Shown piece by piece: positions 27,916 to 36,627 of a stretch of 64,000 bases of DNA. Location: assembly GCF_001936595.1 (NCBI RefSeq), contig NZ_MLBG01000005.1, positions 1 to 64,000 of the forward strand, given 5' to 3'. A program made the translations under genes and the position numbers. The stretch is from Desulfovibrio sp. DV (lineage in GTDB: Bacteria > Desulfobacterota > Desulfovibrionia > Desulfovibrionales > Desulfovibrionaceae). Positions within the stretch are counted from its first letter, which is position 1, and the number at the start of each line of letters is the position of its first letter. The notes below the pieces were generated by a model. The model ran no database searches and had not been told where the DNA came from. It worked only from the letters and a program-made list of their open reading frames with translations.

Positions 27916-29850
27916 TTAAAAGCTGACGCTCAGGCCGATATCCCCGCCATAGCTGACCGTTTGCGGATTGAAGACCGTGGCCGAAGCCGCGCCCCGCACC
28001 ATCACCCGCTCGCTTATCCTGTAGGTCGATCCCGCCGAGACGGTCGCCCAATCGGTTTGGACCGGGGCGGCGGCCAGGGAATACGGCGCGGCCGTGGCGG
28101 AGGTGAGGGCGGCCCGGACCTTGCGCTCGCTTTGGTCCACCAGCTCATGATTCCACTTGGCCTCGGCAAACGGCCGCCAGCCGGCCACGGCCACCGAGAC
28201 GCGCCAACCGAGCTGGCTTATGGCCGAATCCCGGAGCTGCTCGCCAAACGACAGGGCGGTGACGCCGTTGCTGCCGGTCAGCCCGCCACTGGTCCCGGTT
28301 TCGGCAAAGCCTTTGAGGCGCACTCGCTGCAGCACCAGCCCGGCCACCGGGCCGGTGGCGACCGGTCCAAGCGTGATGTCGCCCCCGGCCCGAAGGGCCA
28401 GGGCCAGGGACGTTCCCGTGGTGTCGGCGCTGTTGCGGTCGGTAAAAAGGCCAAGGGCCACGTCCCGGACAATGCTGTCCTGGTACCAGCCATAGGAAGC
28501 CACGACATTGCCCCAGACCGGGCCGGCCTGATAGGCTGTGTAGAGGCTCAGGGCCTGGTCGTTTTGGTCCACGTGGCCGCCGCCCATGGAAAACTGCTGG
28601 GTCTGGGTCCCGGCCGTGAAGGCCGCGCCCAGGATCAGCCCGGACGGCGTCTGGTAATCCGCGCCAACCGATCCGGTAAACGGCGTGCCAAAGACGCCGG
28701 GAAAGCCCGAAGCATTGTGGAGATCCAAAGCGCCCGCGCCGCCGCCGAGCCAGACGTTGAATCCGGTCGGGCCGCGGTGCTGGCCGGACAGGTCGATCTG
28801 GCCCTGCAGGGTGGCTGCCCGGGCCAGCCCGCCGGCAACCGGGAGTTCGGCCAAAAGCGACATGAGGCGCGGGGCCGTCAGCAGACTGGTTTCGTAATCC
28901 GACTCGATCCGCTGGCCGGCCGTGGTCAGATGCTTGCCGTCGATAAACAGGTACGTCTGCAACTGGACCGGGGTGATGTCGGACCAGTCGGTGACCAGGG
29001 CGCTGACCGGGGACGGGGCATTGGCCGCCAGCACCGAGGCCGGGGTAAACCCGAACAGGCCGGGGTTGGTGGCCACGAACCGGAACACGCTGTCGAGGTC
29101 GGCCGGAACAAAGCGCACGCCCGCAGCCGTCAGGTCCGACCATTTCGTGGCCCCATAGGCCGTGGTCAGGGCGTAGGCGTCGAGGTTGGCCGCCGGGACG
29201 ATGCCGCCCGAACCGGTGAGCACGGTTGTGTAAAACGAATTGGGAACCACAATGGTGCGCGCCCCGGCAGCCTGCAGAGCGGCCACGCCGGCCGTCAGTT
29301 CGGCCGCCACGCCGCTTAAATAGGTGGGATTGGCCGCGATCCAGGCCGAGCCCTGGTTGATGACGAAGGACACGTCGTTGTTGCCGCTGCTAACGACATA
29401 CAGGCCGCCCGGGTTGGCAACGCCGCCGACCGAAGCGAGATAATTGGCGATCTGCCCGGTGGTGGACACGTTCCCGGGCAGTTGGCCGGAAGCGCCCGTG
29501 CCGCCGGCCGTGGCACTGAGCAGCGCCGTATAGGCGCTGCCGTTGGCGAAATTGGTTCCGCCGAGGCTTACGGGTGCGGCCGAGAGGCCAAACCGCCCGG
29601 CCAGCATGGTGCTGGCCATCACCCCGGGTCCGGAGAACCCGCCGCTGGCCCCGTCGGCAACAGCAGCGACGACCTGTGCATCGACGGATGCGTTGCCGCT
29701 CGACGTATAGCGAAAGTAGCCGCTATCCAGTGTACTGTCGCCCAGGCCGATAAATTGATTGAACGCTCCTGTTGCGCCGGCCGGACCGACGGCAAAAAGA
29801 GAGAAAAGGAAGAGGCCAAGGGCCAGGATAGGCGACCTGAACTGGTGCAT
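27916..29850 (-). CDS. GDSL/SGNH esterase autotransporter (EstA-like)
   Basis: 644 residues: signal peptide, SGNH-hydrolase passenger and C-terminal beta-barrel. Block I is IGLGDSTLDS with catalytic Ser39, block II GGTNFANG, block III SSGNNDV, and block V FIDGKHLT giving the Asp-His pair at about 318. The barrel covers the last 280 residues and ends LSVSF. EstA-type proteins keep the esterase attached to the outer membrane facing outward, acting on lipids or short esters. GGAG is eight bases before the start. It is the most upstream of the four exported hydrolase genes, which all point the same way. Confidence 0.92.
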   Translation of the reverse strand: MHQFRSPILALGLFLFSLFAVGPAGATGAFNQFIGLGDSTLDSGYFRYTSSGNASVDAQVVAAVADGASGGFSGPGVMASTMLAGRFGLSAAPVSLGGTNFANGSAYTALLSATAGGTGASGQLPGNVSTTGQIANYLASVGGVANPGGLYVVSSGNNDVSFVINQGSAWIAANPTYLSGVAAELTAGVAALQAAGARTIVVPNSFYTTVLTGSGGIVPAANLDAYALTTAYGATKWSDLTAAGVRFVPADLDSVFRFVATNPGLFGFTPASVLAANAPSPVSALVTDWSDITPVQLQTYLFIDGKHLTTAGQRIESDYETSLLTAPRLMSLLAELPVAGGLARAATLQGQIDLSGQHRGPTGFNVWLGGGAGALDLHNASGFPGVFGTPFTGSVGADYQTPSGLILGAAFTAGTQTQQFSMGGGHVDQNDQALSLYTAYQAGPVWGNVVASYGWYQDSIVRDVALGLFTDRNSADTTGTSLALALRAGGDITLGPVATGPVAGLVLQRVRLKGFAETGTSGGLTGSNGVTALSFGEQLRDSAISQLGWRVSVAVAGWRPFAEAKWNHELVDQSERKVRAALTSATAAPYSLAAAPVQTDWATVSAGSTYRISERVMVRGAASATVFNPQTVSYGGDIGLSVSF

Positions 29851-30179
29851 GGCGGCGGCTCCAAGGCCGCCATGGCGGCGGCCGCTGTCTGATGCAGACC
29901 AAACGTTTTAATGACATCCACTTAAGTGTGCTGTTTTACAAGCATATCGTACTTGCGACACAGAGTAAAGCCCATACCGGGCCGCCGCCCTCAGGGGACG
30001 GGGCCACAGTCCTTTCAGAGGCCATGAACTTCAAGAGGGATTTCCGGAATAATCCACCAGCGACTCGGGCTTCCCGCAGTAAAGCCGCGCCCCGGTGTCC
30101 CTTGTCCTTTTCCGGTTCGGCCCGGCCAAACCACCCGCCGCCAACGCTGCATTCGTTTCGCGGGTCCTGGAAATGCGGA

Positions 30180-30206
30180 CGGCCTGATTCTGACGGAATC
30201 AGGCCG
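30180..30206. repeat. Perfect inverted repeat, 11-bp stem
   Basis: CGGCCTGATTC (30180-30190), loop TGACG, then GAATCAGGCCG (30196-30206). No T run follows on either strand, so it is not a standard terminator. It sits 16 bases beyond the end of the PilZ relic and may be its old transcript end. Confidence 0.6.
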
Positions 30207-30221
30207 AATCGGCATGGATGG

Positions 30222-30341
30222 TTACTGCGGGTAAAGACGGAGGGCCTGGTGCTGCGCCACGGCAGTGACGCCGGCCGGCCCGGGCACAGTGATGGTCTTC
30301 AGGTCGCGATGAATTTCCGGGATCCGTCCCAGAAATCTATT
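30222..30341 (-). pseudogene. Relic of a PilZ protein gene
   Basis: Minus-strand codons read NRFLGRIPEIHRDLKT, then ITVPGPAGVTAVAQHQA, and stop. This aligns without gaps to residues about 101-140 of the PilZ protein encoded at 20064-21014 (HKFQGRITEIHGDLKT, then ITVAMPASITVLEQRRN), close to half identical. The rest of that gene, including the PilZ motifs, is absent. Confidence 0.65.
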
Positions 30342-30349
30342 GGTACAGA

Positions 30350-30427
30350 CTAATTGAACAAGAGGTACACGATTACCAGGATTATGGTCGGCACACCAAG
30401 GATCCAGGCCAATAAATACTTCCCCAT
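30350..30427 (-). CDS. 25-residue single-span membrane protein
   Basis: ATG at 30427 is preceded by GGAGGG at seven bases, a near-ideal ribosome-binding site. The peptide is MGKYLLAWILGV followed by PTIILVIVYLLFN and a stop: one basic residue at the N-terminus and then a single hydrophobic helix. No family is recognised with certainty. It lies directly upstream of the PilZ relic on the same strand; the stop is eight bases before the relic begins. Such peptides often sit in the inner membrane as regulators of larger proteins, but no partner is evident. Confidence 0.6.
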   Translation of the reverse strand: MGKYLLAWILGVPTIILVIVYLLFN

Positions 30428-30767
30428 GGTAAAACCCTCCAGGTTTGTTCTTTTGTTTGCCGCAATGAAAACGTCGGATACCTTTTTGGCGTCGTCACGG
30501 CATACAAAAAATCCTTATCAAGGCTGTTACCACAGGGATTCGTTCCCTGGGTAGTTTTATTTTTATCCAGGCATTGAAATGTGTTTCTCGCCCAGACCAC
30601 TCCTGACGCAATTTTGGTCGGAAAAAAAACAAAGCCCAGGCTTTCCGGGGGAAACCGGGAGCCGTGGGCTTTGTTCTTGTTGCGAAAAAAAACGCCCGCT
30701 CCGCAACGGCACAGGACACCGTCGCGGCCGGCAGGAAGGGAACTTCCGCCTGCAGCTGCCGGAGGGT
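30428..30767. other. Spacer with terminator
   Basis: 340 bases holding the upstream region of the 25-residue peptide and, at 30622-30674, the terminator of the zinc-knuckle gene. Nothing else is supported. Confidence 0.5.
30622..30674 (-). terminator. Intrinsic terminator of zinc-knuckle gene
   Basis: ACAAAGCCCA (30629-30638) pairs with TGGGCTTTGT (30665-30674); on the minus strand the stem is followed by TTTTTTTT. It lies about 95 bases after the stop codon. Confidence 0.8.
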
Positions 30768-33488
30768 CTATTTTTTGGGTGCGGCCTTGGCCTTGGGGGC
30801 CGGTTTTTTCTTGGGCTTCGCGGGCTTTTTGGGCTTTTTCTTGGGCAGTTTGCCTTCCTCGGCCAGCTTGAAGAGCTTGCGCTTTTTCGAATCAAAGCTC
30901 AGCGCCGTGTTGATGGCCGCCAGGGCCAGGGCCGAAATGGTCAAAATGACCACCAGCCCCTTTTGCAACTGCCACTTCTGGTGCTCCACCATCTCCGCCA
31001 CCCAGCCCTGGCCGAAACGCTGGAAGGCATAAACCATAAGCGGCACCAGTACGAGTGACAACCCCAGGCTCGCCACCTCCATCCACATGAAATTGCGCCC
31101 AAAAAGCATGGTGAAAAAGGTCGTGTCGCGGACAAGGCGCAGCGTGATGAGCCGGGTGCGCAGGGTCTGGATTCGCTCGTCCACCTCGGGGATGCTCTCA
31201 CGGCTTTTGCGGAAATTGGCGGCCTCGTCCATGGGCGAGGTGCGCATCCAGTTAATCCGGGTGGCGCAGTAGTTGAAATCCTTGTTAAATTCGCGCAACA
31301 GCGTGGGAAACGGAAACCACGCCGCCTCCCTCTGGATGCCCTTTAAGTCCTCCACCTGCCGGTCCTGTTTGGCCCGCATGGCCGCCAGTTCCACTTCGAT
31401 GGCCTTTTTGACTTCGCCCTCAAAGGCGTCCACCCCGTTGACCAGACGCTTGAAGGCCACATAGTTGCTGACCTTGCCAAGCGTCGTCAGGACTTCGGCC
31501 CTGGCCGTGGCCTCGGCCAGATACGGGTCTTCCTCGAGAAACCGGCCGCGCACCGACTCGGTCAGCTCGGCCAGGGTGGCCAGCCGGCTCCTGGCCTCTT
31601 CCCGGGCCGCGCTCCAGACCCGCCACAAGGCCGCCAGCACCTGCAACCGGCCACGTTCCAGTTCCGGGTCGAGCATCACCCGGTTAAACGTCGGCGCATC
31701 CGCCGTCACCAGGGGGAGCAGATACTGCAAGCCCTGGTCGATAAAGCCCATCTTTACCAGACACACACCCTGGCGGTAGACCGGCTCCAGCCACTTGGGA
31801 TTTTCCCGAAGCGTTTCGCGGTAATGGGCAATGGCACTGTGGCTGTCGCCCTGGATTTCCGCAGCCCGGGCCTCCAGGAAATGAAAATAGCCGCGTTGCA
31901 GGGCCGTATAGCATTGCCGGCCCGACTCCTGCCAATAATAGACCGCCTTGGTCCAGTCGCCGGCTTCCATGGCCTGGAACCCTTGCAGCGACTTGGGCTG
32001 GTAGGCGCGGGGATACTTGCCCAGGGCCTGGGTCATAAGCGCTTCATAGTTTTCCGCATCGTCGCTGCGAAGGGCAGCCAGAGCGCCCCAGAAAAACTCC
32101 CCCTCGCGCTGGCCAAGCTGGGCCAGGCCATCGGGCAGGATCTTGCCCTTGCTGCGCCATACCAGCTCCAGGAAGCGGGTCTGAAACGGCATCCCGGTCT
32201 CGAAAAGGGACTGGTAAAACAAAGACGGCGCATCATTCCCGGCCAGCAGGCGGGCCGATTCCGTGGCGAAATCAGCAGCCAGGGCCGTGTCCAGGCCCTG
32301 GGACAAGGCCTCCAGCCCGCCCATGTCCACATCGCCAAAAAGCTCCCACACCTCAGGCTTGGGCGCACTGAGCAGTTTGGACGGGCAATGGCGCGGGGTG
32401 TGGTTGTTAAGCCCGCAATAGAAACACGGCTTGGCGTCCCCGCCGGACAGGGCCGAAGGGAGCGGCACGGCCAGTTCGCCTTTCGGTTCCTCGTCGGCGG
32501 CGTCTTCGGCCCCCTCCACCTGGACCAGGCTGACGTTGCACCAGTCCTCGACATTGATCCCGCGCGACAGCGCCCGGGCCTCGTGGATGATGAAGTCGTC
32601 GCCAAGCAGAAAGGCCGAGCGGTAGCTCATGTGGGGATAGTCCGGGCTCATCTGGTCCCAGTCAAGGCCGAGCCGCCTGGGCAGGTCCTTGCCCAGGGTG
32701 CGGCCCTTGGACGAGGCCGCAGCCATGACGCTTGGCCAGTAATGCCCCTGCTCCCCCTCTTCCTTAAGGCGCATGATCCGGGCGATGGTGTCGCGGGTCC
32801 AGGACCGGAACTTGCGAAGGCCCGACAACTCGAAAATGAGAAAGCCTTCGTGGCGGATGAATTTGACGCCCAGGCGCTCGACGATGTCGAGGAGTTCCTC
32901 GGCGATGTTGCGCCAGCCCTCGGCCGTGTTGCGGCTCAAGGGATCGCCCAGGGGACGCAGCACGCAGTACCAGATAAGCCCCGGATCATAGGACAGGGCG
33001 GTATCGGCCTCCAGCCGCTCGAAAGCGACCCGGGCCAGGCCCATGGTGGGCTTGGTGTGCTGGCCCGACAGCCCCGGAAGATGGGCCAACTGCTGCTTGA
33101 GGTTGGGGTGGAGCAGGATTTCCAGGGTCTCGCCCGGCGAGACATGCTGGCGCGAGAGCTCCACGGACATGGTCAGCGAGCGCTCGAATTTGGGGCTGAC
33201 CAGCATGGCTGCCGGCACCGCCTCCATGAAAAGGCGCATGGCATTGACCTTGCCCCAGACCTGGATGCGCCCCAGAGCCCGCAGGCCCTCCTCGCTGAAA
33301 AAAAACCACAAGGCCTGGCCGTAGGCGTCGGCTATGCGAAAACCGCCGTAGTCCTCGAGCATGGTCGGGATGCCCGGATCGAGTTCGCCGTCCCAGACCA
33401 CCCAGATGCAGATGCCGTTATGCACCATGCGCGTGGTCGGAATCTGGGGCAGCTTCTCCAGCAGATTGGCGATGTAAAACGTAGACAA
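30768..33488 (-). CDS. Large TPR membrane protein with a CCHC zinc knuckle
   Basis: 906 residues, no known family as a whole. The first 340 are globular and unrecognised. At 355-368 is C-FY-C-GLNN-H-TPRH-C, an exact CX2CX4HX4C zinc knuckle of the retroviral-nucleocapsid type, rare in bacteria. Residues about 500-600 contain TPR-like helices (FLEARAAEIQGDSHSAIAHY). A charged helical stretch follows, then two membrane helices near 815-865, and a 40-residue Lys/Pro/Ala tail resembling histone H1 tails. The tail and knuckle suggest nucleic-acid or protein binding at the membrane, but the function is unknown. It is divergent from the MoaE-like gene, 28 bases apart. Confidence 0.8.
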   Translation of the reverse strand: MSTFYIANLLEKLPQIPTTRMVHNGICIWVVWDGELDPGIPTMLEDYGGFRIADAYGQALWFFFSEEGLRALGRIQVWGKVNAMRLFMEAVPAAMLVSPKFERSLTMSVELSRQHVSPGETLEILLHPNLKQQLAHLPGLSGQHTKPTMGLARVAFERLEADTALSYDPGLIWYCVLRPLGDPLSRNTAEGWRNIAEELLDIVERLGVKFIRHEGFLIFELSGLRKFRSWTRDTIARIMRLKEEGEQGHYWPSVMAAASSKGRTLGKDLPRRLGLDWDQMSPDYPHMSYRSAFLLGDDFIIHEARALSRGINVEDWCNVSLVQVEGAEDAADEEPKGELAVPLPSALSGGDAKPCFYCGLNNHTPRHCPSKLLSAPKPEVWELFGDVDMGGLEALSQGLDTALAADFATESARLLAGNDAPSLFYQSLFETGMPFQTRFLELVWRSKGKILPDGLAQLGQREGEFFWGALAALRSDDAENYEALMTQALGKYPRAYQPKSLQGFQAMEAGDWTKAVYYWQESGRQCYTALQRGYFHFLEARAAEIQGDSHSAIAHYRETLRENPKWLEPVYRQGVCLVKMGFIDQGLQYLLPLVTADAPTFNRVMLDPELERGRLQVLAALWRVWSAAREEARSRLATLAELTESVRGRFLEEDPYLAEATARAEVLTTLGKVSNYVAFKRLVNGVDAFEGEVKKAIEVELAAMRAKQDRQVEDLKGIQREAAWFPFPTLLREFNKDFNYCATRINWMRTSPMDEAANFRKSRESIPEVDERIQTLRTRLITLRLVRDTTFFTMLFGRNFMWMEVASLGLSLVLVPLMVYAFQRFGQGWVAEMVEHQKWQLQKGLVVILTISALALAAINTALSFDSKKRKLFKLAEEGKLPKKKPKKPAKPKKKPAPKAKAAPKK

Positions 33489-33516
33489 GGGCGAAATTCT
33501 CCCTTACTTGCCGCTG

Positions 33517-33876
33517 ATGGACATATCAAAAACCATTGCGGCGCTTAAGGCTCAGCCGGGCTTTCTGGAGAAAGTCGGCATGGTACTCGTGCATAACGGC
33601 ATGGCCCGGGCCACATCCCGCCAGGGAGCCCCGGTGGCCTCCCTGGAAGTCCAGGTGGATGCGGACCTGGTGGAAGCCATCCGCCAGGAAGGCGAAGCCA
33701 TGCCCGGCATGTTCCGGGTGCTGGTCGAAGCCAGGGCCGGCACCTTTGCCCCCGGCGACGACCTGCTTTTCATCATCGCTGCCGGCGATATCCGGGAAAA
33801 CGTCCTGGCTGCCCTGACCCACACCCTGACGCGTATCAAAGCCGAGGCGATTACCAAACGGGAAGTCGCGCCCTAG
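33517..33876 (+). CDS. MoaE-like protein (molybdopterin synthase large subunit family)
   Basis: 119 residues, shorter than MoaE (about 150). Recognisable parts are the start of the core (MVLVHNGMARATSRQG), the central hydrophobic strand LLFIIAAGDIRENVLAAL and the C-terminal RIKAEAITKREV, which corresponds to the MoaE segment with the catalytic lysines. MoaE with MoaD adds sulfur to precursor Z in molybdenum cofactor synthesis. No moaD or other moa gene is near, so the enzymatic role is not proven. No ribosome-binding site is clear; a TTG at 33508 is another possible start. Confidence 0.7.
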   Translation: MDISKTIAALKAQPGFLEKVGMVLVHNGMARATSRQGAPVASLEVQVDADLVEAIRQEGEAMPGMFRVLVEARAGTFAPGDDLLFIIAAGDIRENVLAALTHTLTRIKAEAITKREVAP

Positions 33877-33923
33877 GCTTTTCCCCCGGGCCGCGCCTCC
33901 CTGTAGGGAGCCGGCCGGACCAG

Positions 33924-34835
33924 TCAGCCGCAAGCCGCCCCGCCCTGCGCGGGCGGCCGGCTTTGGTGCGCCCCGGCGGCCAGCAGGGCCGCCTCCATCA
34001 GGGCCGACACCCGCGTCGCCTCTTCCGGCCTGTCGCGCTTGAGACAGCCCGTCACATACACCCGGACCTTGCGGCGCAGTTCTTTTTCAATGCAATCCCG
34101 ATGCCAGGGCGTTATTTCCGGCCGGCCCAAAAGCCCGATCATGGACCGGATGCGAAAGAGGTCCTGGCCGATGTACATGGTCGAGAGCTGATCCCCCCGC
34201 CCGCCGTGGCGTACGGCCAGATATTCGTCCACCAGCCCAATCGGGTGTCGCAGCAGGGTGCGCAGCCACAGGTCATAGTCTTCGCAGGCCGGGAGGCTTT
34301 CGTCAAAAAGCCCGATTTCCTCAAAAAATCCCCTGGCAAACATCGTTGTCGAGGGGCTGACCAGACACATATCCAAAGCTGCCTCAAAAAAGAACCCATC
34401 CGGCTTGCCATGTCTGGCCACGGGATTGACCCGCCGGCCGCCGCGCATCCATATTTCCTGGGTCTGGCTGATGACATGGCCGCTGGCCTGCATAGAGGCC
34501 AGTTGCCGGGCAGTCTTTTGCGGCAACCACTCGTCATCGGAATCAAGCAGGGCGATATAGTCGCCGCGAGCCACGCCAATGGCGACATTGCGCGCCGCCG
34601 ACACCCCGCCGGGCGTCTGGCGGCGGATGACCACCAGCCGGGGATCGTCCAGGGCGGCAAGGAGCGCCGGGGTGTTGTCGGTCGAGGCGTCGTCGACCAC
34701 GATGATTTCCAGGGCCGTCCAGGTCTGGGCCAGGGCCGAGGCAATGGCCCGCGGCAGCAGCCCGGCCCGGTCCCGGGTGGGGATGATGACCGTGACCAGC
34801 GGTCCGGCCGCAGGCGACAGGGATGCATGCGTCAT
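33924..34835 (-). CDS. Family 2 glycosyltransferase
   Basis: 303 residues, GT-A fold. VTVIIPTRDRAGLLPRAI at the N-terminus, the nucleotide-sugar binding DDASTDNTP, and the DxD-type motif LLDSDDEWLP, followed by the acceptor segment with CEDYDLWLR. It should transfer a sugar from a nucleotide donor, probably for surface polysaccharide or glycoprotein. It stands alone: the neighbours are not sugar genes. The frame continues open far upstream of the chosen start, but the family's first strand begins right after it. Confidence 0.9.
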   Translation of the reverse strand: MTHASLSPAAGPLVTVIIPTRDRAGLLPRAIASALAQTWTALEIIVVDDASTDNTPALLAALDDPRLVVIRRQTPGGVSAARNVAIGVARGDYIALLDSDDEWLPQKTARQLASMQASGHVISQTQEIWMRGGRRVNPVARHGKPDGFFFEAALDMCLVSPSTTMFARGFFEEIGLFDESLPACEDYDLWLRTLLRHPIGLVDEYLAVRHGGRGDQLSTMYIGQDLFRIRSMIGLLGRPEITPWHRDCIEKELRRKVRVYVTGCLKRDRPEEATRVSALMEAALLAAGAHQSRPPAQGGAACG

Positions 34836-34939
34836 GTTCCCGACACTACATGGCCGGGCCGGGCCTGCCAAGGCCGCCTCTTTCCCCACGGCAGACAACC
34901 GGGCATACTGGGGCAAACGCCGCCCGCAAAGGAGCCGCC

Positions 34940-35686
34940 ATGCCCCCCGTCCACCTCGATCCCGTGCGCGCCTACCGCCAGACCCTGGCCCCGCGGCCCG
35001 GCGAAACAGCCTTCCAGGTGGTGGTGGCCCAGACCGATCTGCTGGTCGTAGCCGAACGCGATTTGTCCAGGGAAATAGCAGATTTCGTCTCCGCCCTGCG
35101 CGCCCGGCTCTCCACCTACCTGCTGCTCCACCCTGATTTCCAGCACAGCCTCGTGCCTGTGGCCGCAACCGACGACGCCCCGGACATTGCCCGGGACATG
35201 GCCGAGGCGGCCGCGCGCTTTGGCGTCGGCCCCATGGCCGCCGTGGCCGGGGCCATGTCCCAGGCCGTGGCCGACCATTTTGCCGGGCAGTCGCCGGAAC
35301 TCTTGGTGGAAAACGGCGGCGACGTGTTTTTAACCGGCCGGCGCGAACGCATCGTGGCCCTTTTGGCCAAGCCCGTGGAAGGGGCGCGCCTGGCCCTGCG
35401 CTTTGGCCCGGACGCCCTGCCGGCCGCCATCTGCGCCTCCTCGGCCACGGTCGGCCCATCCTTAAGCCTTGGCCGGGCCGACATGGTGACGGTGGTGGCC
35501 GACCGGGGGGCCATCGCCGACGCCGCCGCCACGGCCCTGGCCAATCTCTTGGTCACGGCCGATGATATGGAAGGCGTGCTGGCGGCGGCCGAGGGCATGG
35601 CCGGAAGGGGCGTTCGCGGCGCGTTTCTCCAACTGGGCGAACTGGTGGGACTGGTCGGGGACCTGGAACTGGTGGCCTTGGAGTAG
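34940..35686 (+). CDS. UPF0280 family protein
   Basis: 248 residues, Ala/Val-rich. Phrases such as LVENGGDVFL, ICASSATVGPSLSLGRADMVTV and DAAATALAN are typical of the UPF0280 group, which is distantly related to ApbE (flavin transferase). Many anaerobes and methanogens carry it; its reaction is unknown. No signal peptide is visible. AAAGGAG precedes the start. It is divergent from the glycosyltransferase and stands at the edge of the low-GC patch. Confidence 0.85.
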   Translation: MPPVHLDPVRAYRQTLAPRPGETAFQVVVAQTDLLVVAERDLSREIADFVSALRARLSTYLLLHPDFQHSLVPVAATDDAPDIARDMAEAAARFGVGPMAAVAGAMSQAVADHFAGQSPELLVENGGDVFLTGRRERIVALLAKPVEGARLALRFGPDALPAAICASSATVGPSLSLGRADMVTVVADRGAIADAAATALANLLVTADDMEGVLAAAEGMAGRGVRGAFLQLGELVGLVGDLELVALE

Positions 35687-35845
35687 GCCGATGCCGTTGC
35701 CAAACCCATTGCCTGTGCAATCAGACACCGGGCTGACCAGATTCCAGGAACTGAGGGTCAAAATGGTAACGGCGACAAACCTGACAAATTTCCTGTCCTC
35801 CAGATGCGCACGTGTGTAGATTGTAAAGAGGTTTAGCGGCAATAT

Positions 35846-36178
35846 ATGAGGCTGATATCCTTTCGCTTTAAGCTAGCACTTGCTGGCGGAGTCTTCGGGG
35901 CAGTTCTTGCGTTTTTAATCAATAGCATATTGGACCCAGAGGCGTTTGCTAAATGGCTAATTCTTGGCATAGGGATACTATCTGGATTTGAAGCTGGTTA
36001 CAGTTTGGGTGAATTCAAGGCTGTACAAAAGAATCATTCCACGATGCTTGATTCAAGAACAACATCCCCAAAATTTATCATATTTCTATCCTGCGGCATG
36101 ACACTTGCCGGATTATTCTGCATAATATATATTGACCGGTCTGTTAAGACGATCATTTCTACATTGTTTTTTATTTAG
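35846..36178 (+). CDS. Small membrane protein, low GC (first of three)
   Basis: 110 residues, unknown family. Two hydrophobic stretches at the N-terminal end (LALAGGVFGAVLAFLINSI; WLILGIGILSGFEAGYSL) and one near the C-terminus (FIIFLSCGMTLAGLFCIIYI) suggest three membrane helices. Base composition is distinctly AT-rich compared with the genes on either side. No good ribosome-binding site. With the next two genes it forms a small foreign-looking island. Confidence 0.55.
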   Translation: MRLISFRFKLALAGGVFGAVLAFLINSILDPEAFAKWLILGIGILSGFEAGYSLGEFKAVQKNHSTMLDSRTTSPKFIIFLSCGMTLAGLFCIIYIDRSVKTIISTLFFI

Positions 36179-36216
36179 TTCAATATATTTAATCTTGGAA
36201 AAGAAGTGAGTCGAAA

Positions 36217-36627
36217 TTGTCGACGTCGCAACTTAGCGCTATCCATGACGTCTTACACTTACTTGTCAAATATTGCCAATTTGTTAATTTGGGTATGGTA
36301 GGTACTGGCGAACGTTCAATGCTTGGTGGCATGACAATAATTGGAACTGGCATTGCTGCCATCGGTGCAATTTCTTCCCTCACAGCCGGGGATTCAGCAG
36401 ACATTGCTGTCGTCGGGACCCTAATGATTCCTGTTTTTGTAGGTGGTTCCTTTAATACTTTACATGGTGCGCATAGCATCGTAGAGGGTTTTCCGATCAC
36501 GGCACTGACCATGACAATAAACAAGACCAAGGATCAGAGCAAAATCCACCAGTGGCACCTTGTCCTTAGATTTGTGCAGTCTCTTACAGTCAACACAATA
36601 GGTTGTAACCTATATGGCAATCGATAA
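36217..36627 (+). CDS. Small membrane protein, low GC (second of three)
   Basis: 136 residues from a TTG start; an ATG at 36295 is another option. Hydrophobic segments GGMTIIGTGIAAIGAISSL and VVGTLMIPVFVGGSF point to membrane location. No recognised family. AT-rich like its neighbours, and its 3-prime end overlaps the next gene by 14 bases, which suggests co-expression. Its place upstream of an RHS-repeat remnant makes an orphan immunity-type protein possible, but that is inference only. Confidence 0.5.
   Translation: MSTSQLSAIHDVLHLLVKYCQFVNLGMVGTGERSMLGGMTIIGTGIAAIGAISSLTAGDSADIAVVGTLMIPVFVGGSFNTLHGAHSIVEGFPITALTMTINKTKDQSKIHQWHLVLRFVQSLTVNTIGCNLYGNR

Larger units (their letters stand above)
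29851..30349. other. Non-coding region with gene relic
   Basis: Upstream region of the GDSL autotransporter. It contains an 11-bp perfect inverted repeat (30180-30206) and a PilZ gene relic (30222-30341). The AT-rich part at 29900-29965 is the likely promoter area for the minus-strand esterase gene. Confidence 0.5.

Noticed and set aside
31824-33548. 574-codon open frame antisense to the zinc-knuckle gene
   Set aside because: Codon-phase shadow of the minus-strand gene. The translated sequence is low-complexity and unmatched to any family.
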